Source: Elymus sibiricus (taxonomy: Eukaryota > Streptophyta > Magnoliopsida > Poales > Poaceae). From it: a stretch of DNA of 64,000 bases. Below are positions 23,610 through 34,692 of the stretch, piece after piece; the stretch's first letter is position 1; the number at the start of each line of letters is the position of its first letter. The DNA is taken from positions 288,242,205-288,306,204 of the forward strand of contig CM077665.1 in NCBI GenBank assembly GCA_039707655.1, written 5' to 3'. The notes beneath the pieces are model-generated. The model was not told where the DNA came from and ran no database searches. It saw only the letters and a program-made list of their open reading frames with translations. A program made the position numbers and the translations under genes.

Positions 23610-24446
23610 CTAATGGCGTTGATGACACGGACACTGCCAAACCACAGACTCCTCGTCATCTGATCCTGAGTCGGAGTCGGAACTGATGATATGGATCTCA
23701 TCCTCCGGATCAAAGGAAACACGACGACGCTGCTGGGACGGCTCTCCTTCTGGGGAAGAAGGAGCACGACGCCTCAGCATCGGAGCTGCTGGAGTGGCAA
23801 GAAGCGAGGCCCACTCAGCCGGGGTCTCTCGATGGCTACCAGATGGAAAGCCTGGTGGCACAGTGGAGGTAGAAGGAGCCTCAAATCTGGGTGGAGGTGG
23901 AACTGGTGGTGGATAAAGGGGTGGATGGGTAGGGTGAGGTGGAGGTGGCACTGGGGTCACGGCTGCAAGCGCCGCTAAGACACGAGACAGCTCCTCAGCC
24001 AGGGATATGATCGTACGATAGCTGGCGTTCAGATAGCGAGACAGCACAACAGTCGCACGGTCACATGCCGGGTCAACAGGAACGAAAATGACTCGCCCTG
24101 TCGTAGGCGACAGGGTGGGATAATAGAGGAAACCTGGATGAGTCTGCATCTCAACCTCGTGGAAGCGCAAGTCAGTGAGAGCCTCCATTGCGGCAAACTC
24201 AATCTCCAACTCCGGGGTGGAGGCCGTCCCGCCCTTGGTTGAGCGAGAGTAGCAACCAAGGTCCGAGCTCGCGATCATGAAAGCCTCTGCATGGTACTCG
24301 TACACCGACTCAGCAAGCTGCTCCCGAAACACCTGGTAGACTGGCTCTTCACCGTGAGGGTACAGTCGAAGCCAGACATTCCGGAGCAGTACTGGAAAGG
24401 TGGATGGTGCAGGCTCAAAATGATAATGGAATGGAACCGGTGCCAT
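23610..24446 (-). CDS. Extra ORF upstream of gag in gypsy C (unknown function)
   Basis: An intact 278-codon frame lies between the primer site and gag, in sense with them. Residues 1-165 look folded; a segment from EYHAEAFM through STPELEIEFAAMEALTDL resembles the pattern of double-stranded RNA-binding domains, but weakly. Residues 166-205 are proline-rich (PPLYPPPVPPPPRF). The tail has a basic patch (RRRAPSSPEGEPSQQRRR), then DEIHIISSDSDSGSDDEE, matching a SUMO-interaction motif: I-x-I-I followed by Ser/acidic residues. Some rice gypsy elements are, as I recall, described with an ORF0 at this position, so this may be a homologue. It is the only long intact frame in C. Translation is inferred from integrity and position. 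Confidence 0.7.
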   Translation of the reverse strand: MAPVPFHYHFEPAPSTFPVLLRNVWLRLYPHGEEPVYQVFREQLAESVYEYHAEAFMIASSDLGCYSRSTKGGTASTPELEIEFAAMEALTDLRFHEVEMQTHPGFLYYPTLSPTTGRVIFVPVDPACDRATVVLSRYLNASYRTIISLAEELSRVLAALAAVTPVPPPPHPTHPPLYPPPVPPPPRFEAPSTSTVPPGFPSGSHRETPAEWASLLATPAAPMLRRRAPSSPEGEPSQQRRRVSFDPEDEIHIISSDSDSGSDDEESVVWQCPCHQRH

Positions 24447-24604
24447 CTACACTCACAAGACCACCGTTAGAAGAATAATGAATTAAGATGCATGCCATGC
24501 AACAATCAAATGCAGCAACCAAATGCAGCAATCAAATGCACACTCAGGATCCTATACTAATCGCGTTGCTAGCGCTGGCTAACTAGGGTGTCCTACAGTC
24601 AACC

Positions 24605-24618
24605 TGGCTCTGATACTA
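24605..24618 (-). promoter_or_regulatory. Primer-binding site of gypsy C
   Basis: Minus strand TAGTATCAGAGCCA lies five bases inside the 5' LTR. It matches the TGGTATCAGAGC primer site for initiator-Met tRNA except for one substitution. Confidence 0.8.
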
Positions 24619-24623
24619 AGCGT

Positions 24624-27600
24624 TGTGGCACCCCGGCTCAGAGAACCGGATTACCAGTGTTTCCAACCCAGAGATCATGTCTTCTGGAAACACACAACAA
24701 CTTGGTACAGAACAGAACTGAACTTTATTGACAGGAGTCGGGTACAAGCGCATATCTTACAACAGTGACGAGGCCAAGGGAACCCTTGGTGCTATGACAG
24801 TATCAACATTATTTATGTCACATAAAAGGGCTCGGAATACTAAGTACTTCTACTGCGTAGCGGAACATAGCGCAACTCCATCCACAGGGACACTGCTGTG
24901 GACACATCCTAGTTAGCATAGCCAGCACCTTCAGGACCTCCGTCCTCAGATTCTCCTGCATCTGGCATGATACGCCAGGTGAGTACTTTGAATGTACTCG
25001 CAAGCTCACGACAACCAAGTAATGCAGCAAACAATAGCATATCAATCAACATGTTATCATCAAGGTAATTTACTTACTATACTGATCATCAACTTACTCT
25101 TCTCCGGGTTGTCCCACAACCCTCGGAATACTCATACCCAATGAGTACTTCCGAACACAAGACGAGTTCTTCCATCATTAACATCGCTATTACGGTTGAC
25201 CATCTACTGAGGTCTGGACGGGCTGTCCATTACCGTGGACGCGGCTATTCGAATAGATTTGACACTCTGTAGAGGTTGCGCACTTTACCCACACCATGAA
25301 GCACCTGTCCTCGTGATCCCACTCGGGTGGACCAGCGTTGCTTCAACAAAACCTGCCTGACCCGTGACTCTTTCATCGTACCACCGACACTCTTCCTCCC
25401 CCGAAGGTCAGCCTTGGGTGGCCCCTGTGTCCTCATGACACCTGCCACCGTCGTGGCCCAAACTATGTAGACCCAAACGGGGCCTACTGTCCCAAACGGG
25501 GACACCGGCACAAACTCAACTATCAACTGGGCTCACAGGATTATCACCACCTACCTGAGCAGGGTAGCGCGCGTGCATAACCCTCCCTCTTTGGAGGTAC
25601 CAGTGAAAGGTCACGCAGTCGGGCCCGGTCAGGGCCGTCCCATACCGGCAAATGTGGTTGCACGAGTATGCCCGGACAGGTGACTCAAGATCAACCACTA
25701 AGTTCATTTGACAACAATAGTGATTCAACACAATTCTTGAGTATGTAATTATTACCATGAATTAACTATATCAATTAAATTAACCTAATGCTTATAAAAA
25801 TGCAATGCTATGGAAATGCATGCATGAAATGGGTATCATGGCTTGCCTTGCTCTGTTGAGTTGTCCACAAACTCCTGATCTTCAAAACCACAAGAATTCC
25901 CTTCTGAAAGTATTTTAAAACAGTAAAAGAAAATGTCACATAACACATTTTTCTAAAACAGAAATTCTGTGAGTATTGGAAAAATACCAAAGTTGGTCAG
26001 AAAATAAAGGGGTTAAATACGAACCTAATGCAAAAAGAATCCATTGAATTGAGCTAATAGATAAAAAGTTATTGATGGTCAAAGTTGGGTCAAAAATCTG
26101 TTTTAAATTAAATAAAACTGGAATTCCAGAAAAACCAGAGCCGGCCACGTCGAAGGCGTAAAGCCTGAGTACGCCTCCACTAGCGTACCACTTCGGGCGC
26201 GGCTGACCCACTGACGGGTGGGGTCGGCTCTATTTAAAACAGAAGGAGGGAGAGAGAGCAGAGAGAGGGCGGCGCTCCGGAGATGGTCGCCGGTGATGGA
26301 GGGGGCGATGGGGTCCAGCGACTACGGGAATGGAAAGAGCACACGGGGGCAGTCCTGCACGTACCCGCAGCGTCTCCAGAGGCGGCCTGACGAGGTCGTC
26401 TTCCTCCTCTCTGGCGGAAGCAGCTTCGGGTGGCGGCGGGTCACCGGGCAAAGCTCGAGGCCAGAGGGCCTCTCGGCCTTGGCTCGCTTCTAGGGCTCGA
26501 TTGGATGCTGGCTAGGGAAGGTGGCGAGCTCAGGAGGGCTGGCCATGGCTATTTATAGGCGGGGCGGCGGTGCCCGATCTGGATAGCGCCGCGGGGAGAA
26601 GCTACCAGAGCTGGGGATGAGCTGGCCGTCGCGGAGCAAGCTGAAGTGATAGAGGAGAGCAGGGAGTTAATGCGGGATGCGACGGCTCGACGGGAAGAAG
26701 ACAGCCAGCGCGGCTGCCGTACTGCCACTGTGCCGCTCGTGGCGCACGGTGACCGAATCCGGCGAGCGCGATTCCGGCGAGGGGAAAGGCTCTGGGAGGA
26801 GGGAGAAGACCCTGGAGTGGCTACGTGGACGGTGGGGAGGTCGTCGGCGTGAGCGGACAACGCACAGCTACGCGGTCGTCGGCCTCCGACGAGACCCGAG
26901 CCTGCCGATGCTCAGAGCGCGCGTTTGGCAGGGTTGGCCGTGTGGTCACCGCGTGCATTGGCACACATAGCGTGAACCAGCCTGCCAGACCGTGTCTGGT
27001 GCATCGACCCTGGGTCGAGGAGTCCCATCGTGCCATTGGTTTGGCCTAAAACCCACTGAGCTGAAGGGTAGCATCAACTGCATTTTCTGGTCAGAAACTT
27101 GGGGAGGATCTGGAAGAAAAATGAGTTGTTCTACAAGCCAAGTGAGTTGTCTGGGGTCTTCTAGGTTGGAAGGACTATGGTCTGGCAAATTTTGAGAGGA
27201 TTTGAGAAAGAAATGGATGGGGTTCCTTTGGAAACTATCATTCTGGTCAGAACACAAATGAGCTTGTGGCACTCAACTGGTTGCTCTGCAAATGATGAAA
27301 CCTGGTGGAGAGAGGTCATTTGGTGCATAGCAGATGCCATAATTTTTTTAGGGCAATTAGGCATCTCTAGCTAGCACTTCCTTCACAGAGGTTTCAGAAA
27401 TGCAGAAACTTACCAGAGCCTTTCTGCTCAAAAGTTGTACTGGCCAAGATGATATTTTTGGAGATTGAGGCAAGATAGAATGCCTAGGAGCTTGAGGAAT
27501 TTATTGGGAATTTTCTGGAATAGAAACAATAGGGTTGCTTCACAATGGACAGATTCTGGTCAGAAACAAAATAATTATTCTGGCCAAAATTTCCCATTGG

Positions 27601-27946
27601 GCAATAAAATATTTTTGGAGAATATGGAATCCTATGATGATGAGAAGATGGGGAAAAAGTTTGGGAATTATTTGACCAACCAAACTATAGGTTGCTTCAC
27701 AACCCATAGTGATAACCTAAATTCCCAAATTAAGAAAATGATTTTAGAGAAAAGATAAAATAGTGAAAAATTATCCAAGAGAGGCATGGAGGGTTAAATC
27801 AAGATGATAAAGGTTTTGGGATGCTTGAAGAAAAATTTAGCAAGACATACGTCAATTCAACTGAAAAGGGTTTGAAAATCAACTAATTTGCAAATAAAAT
27901 CCAAATATTTTTGAAAAGAAAAAGTTGCCAAAATCTGGGTGTCTCG
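24624..27946 (-). repeat. 5' LTR of gypsy C
   Basis: It is collinear with 15579-18901 over 3323 bp with scattered substitutions. The outer terminus is altered to GGTGTCTCG where the partner has GGTGTCACA. Confidence 0.93.
26548..26560 (-). promoter_or_regulatory. TATA box in the 5' LTR of C
   Basis: Minus strand GCCTATAAATAGC, the same as in the other LTR. It is the expected start of the genomic transcript. Confidence 0.6.
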
Positions 27947-27958
27947 AGGTCCCTGTCA

Positions 27959-27965
27959 TATATAA
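27959..27965 (+). promoter_or_regulatory. TATA box of the second CACTA A gene
   Basis: TATATAA is followed by a pyrimidine-rich leader (CCTCTGCCTTCTCCCCTTCC). Before gypsy C inserted, it lay about 8 bp after the internal hairpin array, the same arrangement as at the left end of A. Confidence 0.55.
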
Positions 27966-28234
27966 CCTCTGCCTTCTCCCCTTCCCAATCGAGCAACATT
28001 GAGCAGAGCCGCCACTGCCCTCTCCATCGAGACGCCGTCAGGCTACCCATTTTCGCCGGTGACCCGCAAAAATCGAAAAATCGAAAATGAAGCTATGAAT
28101 CAGATGCTCATTTTTGATTTTGTGATAGTATGTATAAACACTAGATGGATGACATATTTTTGTGATTGTATTTATATTTTTGTAATATTTTTTGATAGTA
28201 TGTATAATATGATGAAATAATCCACCATGTTCAC

Positions 28235-28398
28235 TACTCCCTCCATTCCTAAATATAAGTCTTTGTAGAGATTTCACTAGAGGACTACATACGAAGCAAA
28301 ATGAGTGAATCTACACACTAAAGTATGTCTATATACATCCGTATGTAGTCTTCTAATGGAACCTCTAAAAAGACTTATATTTAGGAACGGAGGGAGTA
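28235..28398. mobile_element. Stowaway-type MITE
   Basis: Termini TACTCCCTCCATTCCTAAAT and ATTTAGGAACGGAGGGAGTA are inverted, with TA at both ends. The arms continue through AAGTCTTTGTAGAGATTTC. The 164-bp element is the same family as 42473-42634. Confidence 0.92.
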
Positions 28399-28513
28399 GT
28401 TGTTTACTTAGGGTTAAGTTTTTTATAGCATTATTTCATTTGTGATATTTTTGTTCCGAGTGTATGTAATGAATTTGTGATATTTTCATGTGTAATATAA
28501 TTTTTTGTTCATT

Positions 28514-28588
28514 GAGATGAGATGAGATGGATGAGATGAGATGGGGATGAAATGAGATAGATGTTTTGTGAAGATGAGATGAGATGGA
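28514..28588. repeat. Imperfect GAGAT repeat
   Basis: Runs of GAGAT and GATGA units, interrupted around 28556-28572. Confidence 0.75.
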
Positions 28589-29071
28589 AGAGAATTTTTT
28601 AGGTTTTTTTAGATAGAGAAAGAAAAGTTAAAATTTGCATATGATGAGTGGTTACATTTGTTGTATAAACATAACCCCGATAACTTGTAACATGTATGAG
28701 TTCGATCACCACGGGCTTATATGGTTGATTGCACTTTGGAGTGGATATTTAGTCGAGTCCAACATCAATATTCGTGAATGATTTCAGATTGTTGGGCACC
28801 ATGGAGAGTTGTGAAAGGAGATTTCTATTTGATAACTTCGGTATAACTTCGACATGAGGGGGGGGGGTCGTTAAAACATAACCCTGATAACTTCGGTATA
28901 ACTTTGACATGAGGGGGGAGGAGTCCTCGACGATCGCCGGAGGAGGCCCCAATCTTGCTCCCAAGTTGTCATCATAATGTTATTGTTTTGCATTCCCAGA
29001 TTTCATTAAGTCTGAAAAACAGCTTATCTCTCATGGTTGTATATTGCCAGGTTGTAATATTTGCAGAAACT

Positions 29072-31119
29072 ATGGATCCACACGACAGGGACATAGAACA
29101 AGAAGAGATTTTGGGGGATATAATCCGCGACAGAGGTGAAGATATCACCTTGTCGTTTCTCAATGATTCTGATGGTGAGGGAAGAGAGGATGACGACTCT
29201 GGTGATTGAATGGAGGGAGAAGATGACGGCTCCAGTGATCGAATGGGGGGAGAAGATGACGACTCCGGTGGTGTTGGAGCCTTAAGTACTGTTGCAAAGT
29301 CTGGCGAGGTATATATATTAATTAAGCCTCTGCTGACTAGATGCATTAATTGTTTTGTATGTACATATATATTAAGGCTTCTTTCTTCTTTTAGGCCTCC
29401 GGATCGAGCCAACCTTCTATAAGGAGACGAGGCCCGAAGAAAAAGTTGGATGAGAATGAAAGGTTCACGATCGAAGATGGCAAACAGACTCTTCCCAAGC
29501 GGACCCAAGCACAATTTATATATCAGTGCGGAGTTGTTGTTAGGGACAGTGTCCCGATCAGCATCCAAGAATGGAATAAGACGAAGGACAATCAAGTTTC
29601 TTATGTCCACGATAGATGCAAAGATGAGCTTTGGAACTCGGTCATGACAAATTTCAGCCTACCGCCAGAGGAGGATCCAAATAACCCAGTTATACAGCGA
29701 AAAGTCAAGGCGTGGGCTCTTAAGAAGATAGCAGAACAATTGAAGAACTTTAAGAAAAGATTGAACGAAAAATTTGTCGAGAAAGACAAGACTCCAGATT
29801 TCGCCGCCGGTACTCAATATGTGAAGATGAAAGATCACTGGCCCGCATTTGTGGCGTACAAGAAATCAGAGAAAGATAAGAAAAGATCACAGATAAATAA
29901 GGACAATGCTGCAAAGAAGGAATATCACCATGTTACGGGGTCAGGTGGCTACAAGTTTGCCTGGCCTACGTGGGACAAAGCTGAGAACGACCTACTTGCT
30001 AAAGATATCGAACCAAAGACATTGTACTGGCCCGAACGGTCAAGGACTTGGTTTTTCGGGCATGGGGGAACTTTGCACCGAGAAACAGGGAAGTGTGTTT
30101 ACACGAAAGCTCATCTTCAAACACCCCTGGAAAATATTCGGAAAGCAATCAAGGCCGTACAGGAAGGGAGGTTCACTCCCGACAGAGAGAAGGACGAGCT
30201 ATCACGCGCCCTCGAGAATCCTGAACACCCTGGACGAACACGAGGCACATCAGGCTCCGTTCAGTGGGTGCATGGGTTTCCCGACAACACTGGTTATAGA
30301 AGCCGACAGAGAGAGAAGAAAGAGGAAACAAACCGGCTGCAGAAGTTAGAAGAAAGATTAGCATTGCAGGAGAAGAAACTAGAGACACTTACCAGTCAGC
30401 GAGCTATCGGCCCACCATCTCAGCAGCACGAAGATCCTTCATTCGACACTGCCCACGAATTAGTTACCCCACCATCTTAGCGGAAAAGCAGCGTGGCATC
30501 CACGGAGCTCGTTCGGCCTGATATCACGACTCCTCGCTACCCTGTGGATGATATCACGGAGAGGGAACATTGTGAGCTAATGGCGAAATGCATGAACCTA
30601 ACCTTGAAGGTGGCGGTCGGCTATGTCTTACCTCCCGCACCTGATGGAACTTTCCATTGCAATCCGATTCCAGATGGCTATGCTGTTGTCGGGGTGGATG
30701 AAGTTTCCAACGGATTTGAGGATATGGACCTTGAGTACACTACCGGTGAAGGGGAGACTCGTCTGATAAATGCCCTAAGGACTACAATTCTATGGAGAAA
30801 GGAAAACATCGTGCTTCCATAATGGACGCCGCGTCAGCTTTCTCCACCGCCTCAACTGTCTCCGCCGCGTCATCGGACTCCGACGGAGGAGGCCTCTCAG
30901 CAGAATCCGCCGCCTCAGCTGTCTCCGCCGCGTCAGCAGACTCCGACGGAAGCGGCCCCTCAGCAGAATCCGCCGTGTCAGGTGACTTCGCCTCCTCCGC
31001 CGCCTCAGCAGCGGCGCCAGAAGAGACCCGCCGCCGCTCCGGCGGCCAGTAGTACAACAATGAAGAAATCCAGAGCAGGTAGCGTCAAGAAGGCTCCTGC
31101 CAAGTTACTACAGGACATG
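29072..31119 (+). pseudogene. CACTA A Transposase_24/Ulp1 fusion gene, 5' part
   Basis: Exon 1 runs from ATG 29072 to 29308 and joins at GAG|GTATAT to exon 2 at 29395 (TTTTAG|GCC), keeping frame. The N-terminus is acidic (DGEGREDDDSGD). Exon 2 encodes a Transposase_24 (Ptta/En/Spm) domain of about 300 residues with PISIQEWNKTK, LKNFKKRLNEKFV and FGHGGTLHRETGKCVY. Then a coiled coil (LQKLEERLALQEKKLETL), two 21-residue proline-rich repeats (QLSPPRQQTPTEAA) and a basic stretch follow. Stops TGA 29207, TAG 30478 and TAA 30820 interrupt it. Element D is inserted after codon ATG 31117-31119, and the same frame resumes at 37432. Family role: binding subterminal repeats to help transposition. Confidence 0.88.
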
Positions 31120-31920
31120 TGTCGGCGTTCTGGATACCAGGGTACCCAGACTTGCCTGCCTGCGGCCCAAGGCGTGGCCCACCTCGACGGCCAAGTACGG
31201 CCCGGCGCGGCCTCGCTCTATACAAGACCCTCGCGAGGCCCCCAGCTCACGAGGGAAACCGCGCCCCAACCCGCGGGGTAGTAGGCCTCGTCAGGCCTCC
31301 TCAGGAGGCCAAGGGTACCGTCAGCCAAGCCAGGCAGGCGCCAGCATGCCAGAAGAGACAGTTTCCTCTTTGGTGCAAAGGGGACAAGGATGAGCGCGGG
31401 TTCCCAAGAAGCCTTGCCAAAGGTTTCCATTCCGGTGCAACAAGACCGGGTCAGCAAGCGCGGCAGGACGGATGTCACCGGGGAGCCCACCACCGCGTCA
31501 CCACCACCGACTTTGCAGGCGAAGACCGCCTTTCGTCAGTATAGGGCGTACTTCCTGTCCCCTTTCAAATTTGGCCGTTGTGGTATCCATTCCCGCCATT
31601 GCGATAAGGGAAGAGGACCCGGGCCGCTATAAATAGAGACCAAGTAGCCCAGTAGAGAGGAGGAGGAACCACCCCGCAAACACATCGCTGTACTAGTTCA
31701 TCCGCAAACCTCCTTGCGAGGCAATCCAGCAAAAGCAGGAGTAGGGTTTTACGCTTCGCAGCGGCCCGAACTTGGGTAAACTCTTGTGGGCCTTCGTCTT
31801 CCTCGCCATCGAGCGGGGGTATTGTTTTGTGAGCTTGGAGGGGGCGAAGCTGTTGAGGAATCTTCGCACACGCCCCTGGGTTCGAATTCCTTAGGGATTT
31901 GCGGAGCCCGAAATCTGACA
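31120..31920 (+). repeat. 5' LTR of D
   Basis: 801 bp, TG to CA. Compared with the 3' LTR it lacks about 46 bp after CCTCCTCAGG (near 31307) and has about 33 extra bases near 31835. A TATA-like CTATAAATAG lies at about 31629-31638. Confidence 0.92.
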
Positions 31921-31939
31921 TTTGGCGCCCCAGGTAGGG
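31921..31939 (+). promoter_or_regulatory. Primer-binding site of D
   Basis: TTTGGCGCCCCAGGTAGGG immediately follows the LTR. The TGGCGCC start is typical of many grass gypsy elements. I do not assign the tRNA. Confidence 0.6.
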
Positions 31940-31991
31940 GGCGTGTCGGAGTCTTCCTCGAGCCTCGCTCTTCCTCCGCCTCACCGCTCAG

Positions 31992-32333
31992 ATGGCCGAC
32001 GCATGGCAAACCCCTTCCGGCCTCGAAGGATCCGCCCCCGCCAACCACGCCGCTGCCATCCAAGGCCCACACCATGGCAGCACGATGCCAGGCGGCCGTT
32101 ACCAGGCCACCAGCGTCGTGTCCACCATCAACGTCGATCATGCCGGCCAGGCACAGGGCGGACGGGCAACGCCCACGGGGCCGGCGTCACGTCGCACATA
32201 CGTGGGAGACCTCAACGCGCATGACTCGCTCCTGATGGCGAGTGAGATGCTTCGCCATCGCCCTACCCATGGGGGCTTCGATGCCTGGGCCGACCACCTC
32301 GCCGAGCTGGTCACCGTCGCGAGGAGGGCCTAG
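31992..32333 (+). CDS. Short gag-leader-like ORF of D
   Basis: The 113-codon frame begins MADAWQTPSG and contains YVGDLNAHDSLLMASEML. It starts 53 bp after the primer site, where gypsy gag begins. No zinc knuckle or gag core follows before the stop. It is probably the remaining N-terminus of a gag gene, or a short product of a non-autonomous element. Confidence 0.4.
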   Translation: MADAWQTPSGLEGSAPANHAAAIQGPHHGSTMPGGRYQATSVVSTINVDHAGQAQGGRATPTGPASRRTYVGDLNAHDSLLMASEMLRHRPTHGGFDAWADHLAELVTVARRA

Positions 32334-34110
32334 GCCCCCCACCTTTCCCCATGACCACCGGCGTAGGGCACAGGGGGCTCGCTCGCCGTACCCGTCGCCC
32401 CGCCAACAGACGGCGCACCGGTCTTGCTCCCGGGCGGACCCGAGCAGGGCCCGCCGCTCGCCGTGCTTCTACTTCTTAGGATCCCGATGACCGGCTTCGG
32501 AGCACCGCCCGGTCCCGCCGGTGGCGCCCACGAAGGGGGTGCAGGGCCATCCCGTGCGCACCCCGACACGCGCACACATGCCCAAACAAATCGACAACAG
32601 CCTGGCTCGTCCCGGCGGGAGCGCGCCAACCGGAGCAGGGAGTGGGCGGCTCAGGCTTCCGGCCATGCTGGAAACCGAAATGAAGGCGCGAGGGAAAATT
32701 AGGAAGGTGAGGCAAGGCAAGACACGCGTGGCCCACCCCACGGCGGCAGCCGGGCCAAGCAACTTCGGGCGGAGGCCCACTGCAGGAGGGTTTGTGGACC
32801 GCGCGCCCAGGATGATGTCATCCCACCGCCCGGGGAGACCGCCGTCGATGCGCACGGAGGCAACTCAGGGGAAGGCCAAGGCCTCTACACGGAGCCCTAC
32901 GTTCCGGAGTACGTCATACTTGCGGAGGGCGCGGAGGATCAGGCACCCCCTGCAGGTGCCGACACCCTCCCGCAGTAGGGAGATGCCCCCAGACGCTCTC
33001 CTCAGGCCGGGCATGGGGCTCCCATGGAGGGAGCACCAGGCCAGGTTCATGCAAATAGGGGAGAAGGGGGAAGCGTCGCGGGAGGCATGGGGCGGCCACC
33101 GCCCCCATTAGCAAGCAACGCACAGCCGAGCCCAGGGCCTCAGCGGCGACCGCCTGGGGGGTCGGCGAGGTACAGGTAACGCGGGCCACCCGCGGCAACG
33201 GGGGCGCCGGAGCGGCCCTCGGGAGGTAGGGTCTCCTGAGGTCCGCCGACCGGGGTCCGGCCGGCGCCGCGACACTTCTTGAGGCGGCTCCACCGACACA
33301 ACACCTCTGCAGCTGCGCCTGGTGAATTGCGCTCATGTTTGGGCCGCGGGAGCGCAATCCCACAGCTACGCGGGGAGCAATGCACATAGGTCTGGGCTGT
33401 AGAGGCGCGCAACCACGCATTAATGCGTGGGATGGCTCTAAACTGAGTTGGGAGCACCTTGGCCATGCGCCTGGGGGCTTGCCCAGTTATCTTCGGCCGT
33501 GACACTCTCACGTAATAATGAGTGGGCTGTATACGCCCGGAGCCCCCCGAGGACGCGGAGGGGTTCCATCCCACACCCAAGTGGAATCCCCATGCTCCGC
33601 GCTAGCGGACAACACTGCCCTCCAATGGCTATGCCCACACAACGTGGATGCCCTACACTCCGCGCTGGGGGAAGACCAATGCGAAGACTAGCCTAGGTGC
33701 CGGACACGGTGGTTGCTTGCTTCTTTTTGTGTTTCGAGTTTCCACTTTTTACAATGAAGTTGAAAGTTTCAAGATTCCATTTCAAAAAGGGGGGGAACTT
33801 TTATCTCTTCGCGACTCTTCTTTCTGGCCTTGAAGTCTTATTTCTATTTGGATTGACACCCCGCCAAGTACGGCTCGCTCCCTTTGGCCCCCCCGTGGCC
33901 TCTCGGGGCAGGCCGGCAAGGACTTGTCACCTCGGGGGTGCCCATCCCCTAAAAACGGTCGACCCCCGCTCGGGGGCTCCGCCCGCGGCCTGGCACGACC
34001 TCACGAAGCCTCGGGAGTCCCGGGCGCCCCCCGGTGCGGTGGCCCGCGGAAAGGTAAGGAAGTCGCTTGGGCGTCAAGGGGGACTCCTGAGCAATGCGCC
34101 TCAGGAGCCT
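32334..34110. other. GC-rich body of D without recognised coding
   Basis: Many overlapping open frames exist on both strands because the region is very GC-rich. None shows a retroelement motif and none is clearly favoured. It is probably degenerate internal sequence. Confidence 0.45.
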
Positions 34111-34692
34111 CACTGATCGCGTAGCTCCGCGCAACTTGGTCCCGTCCTGGTGATCCGGACGCTCCAATTGTGGCCGAGGCCTCGCTCCCTTTGGTCTCGT
34201 CTGGTGATTCGGACGCCCCAACAGCGGTCGAGGCCTGCTCGCAATCGGGCCTTGCCGACGCAGAGTGCCACTTGAGCATTAAAGGGGGGGGGGTTCCCAG
34301 GCAGCACGTCTCGAGAACCTCACCGATCGTGTAGCTCCGCGCCCCTTGGTCCCGTCCTGGTGATCCGGACGCTCAAATTGTGGCCGAGGCCTCGCTCCCT
34401 TTGGTCTCGTCCGATGATTCGGATGCCCCAACAGCGGTCGAGGCCTGCTCGCAATTGGGCCTTGCCGACGCAGAGTGCCACTTGAGCGTTAAGGGGGGGG
34501 GGGGGGGGGGTTCCCAGGCGGCACGTCTCGAGAACCTCACCGATCGTGTAGCTCTGCACCCCTTGGTCTCGTCCTGGTGATCTGAACGACCCAATTGTGG
34601 CCGAGGCCTCGTCACCTGGTTTCGTCCTGGTGATCCGACGATCCTACGGTGGTCGGGATCTGCTCAGGATTGGGCCCCGTCGACGCAGAGTG
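34111..34692. repeat. Tandem repeat of about 210-217 bp in D, with long G runs
   Basis: Copies start at 34111, 34321 and 34538 (CACCGATCGTGTAGCTC), the third truncated near 34692. The first two end in G runs: 10 G at 34284-34293 and 18 G at 34493-34510. The units share GTGGCCGAGGCCTCG and GCAGAGTGCCACTTGAG. Confidence 0.9.

Larger units (their letters stand above)
15579..27946 (-). mobile_element. Ty3/gypsy retrotransposon C, chromovirus-like (Tekay-type)
   Basis: Two 3323-bp LTRs (15579-18901 and 24624-27946) flank a minus-strand body. AGGTC is duplicated at 15574-15578 and 27947-27951. The primer site TAGTATCAGAGCCA matches the initiator-Met tRNA type, and the PPT is AAGGGGGGTAGGTT. Body order on the minus strand is an extra ORF, gag, protease, RT, RNase H and integrase with a chromodomain-like tail (VLWEHHTEEEATWE). 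The LTRs differ by only a few percent by eye, so insertion is relatively recent within this nest. Four in-frame stops make it non-autonomous now. The outer end of the right LTR is mutated (CTCG for CACA). Confidence 0.95.
27966..29071 (+). other. Leader region of the second CACTA A gene
   Basis: No long frame. It holds the leader, a Stowaway MITE (28235-28398), a GAGAT-type repeat and imperfect local repeats of GATAACTTCGGTATAACTT (about 28830 and 28885). Intron sequence is likely, since an intron-like acceptor (ATTTGCAG) lies just before the start codon at 29072. Confidence 0.5.

Noticed and set aside
31119..31632. Open frames near 31119 and again near 36434-37173 with similar proteins
   Set aside because: These are the two LTRs of element D read through; the similarity reflects LTR duplication and not a gene family.
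34320..34615. Overlapping antisense frames in the tandem repeats of D
   Set aside because: They follow the 210-217 bp repeat units, shift frame between units and contain runs of Pro or Gly from the G tracts.
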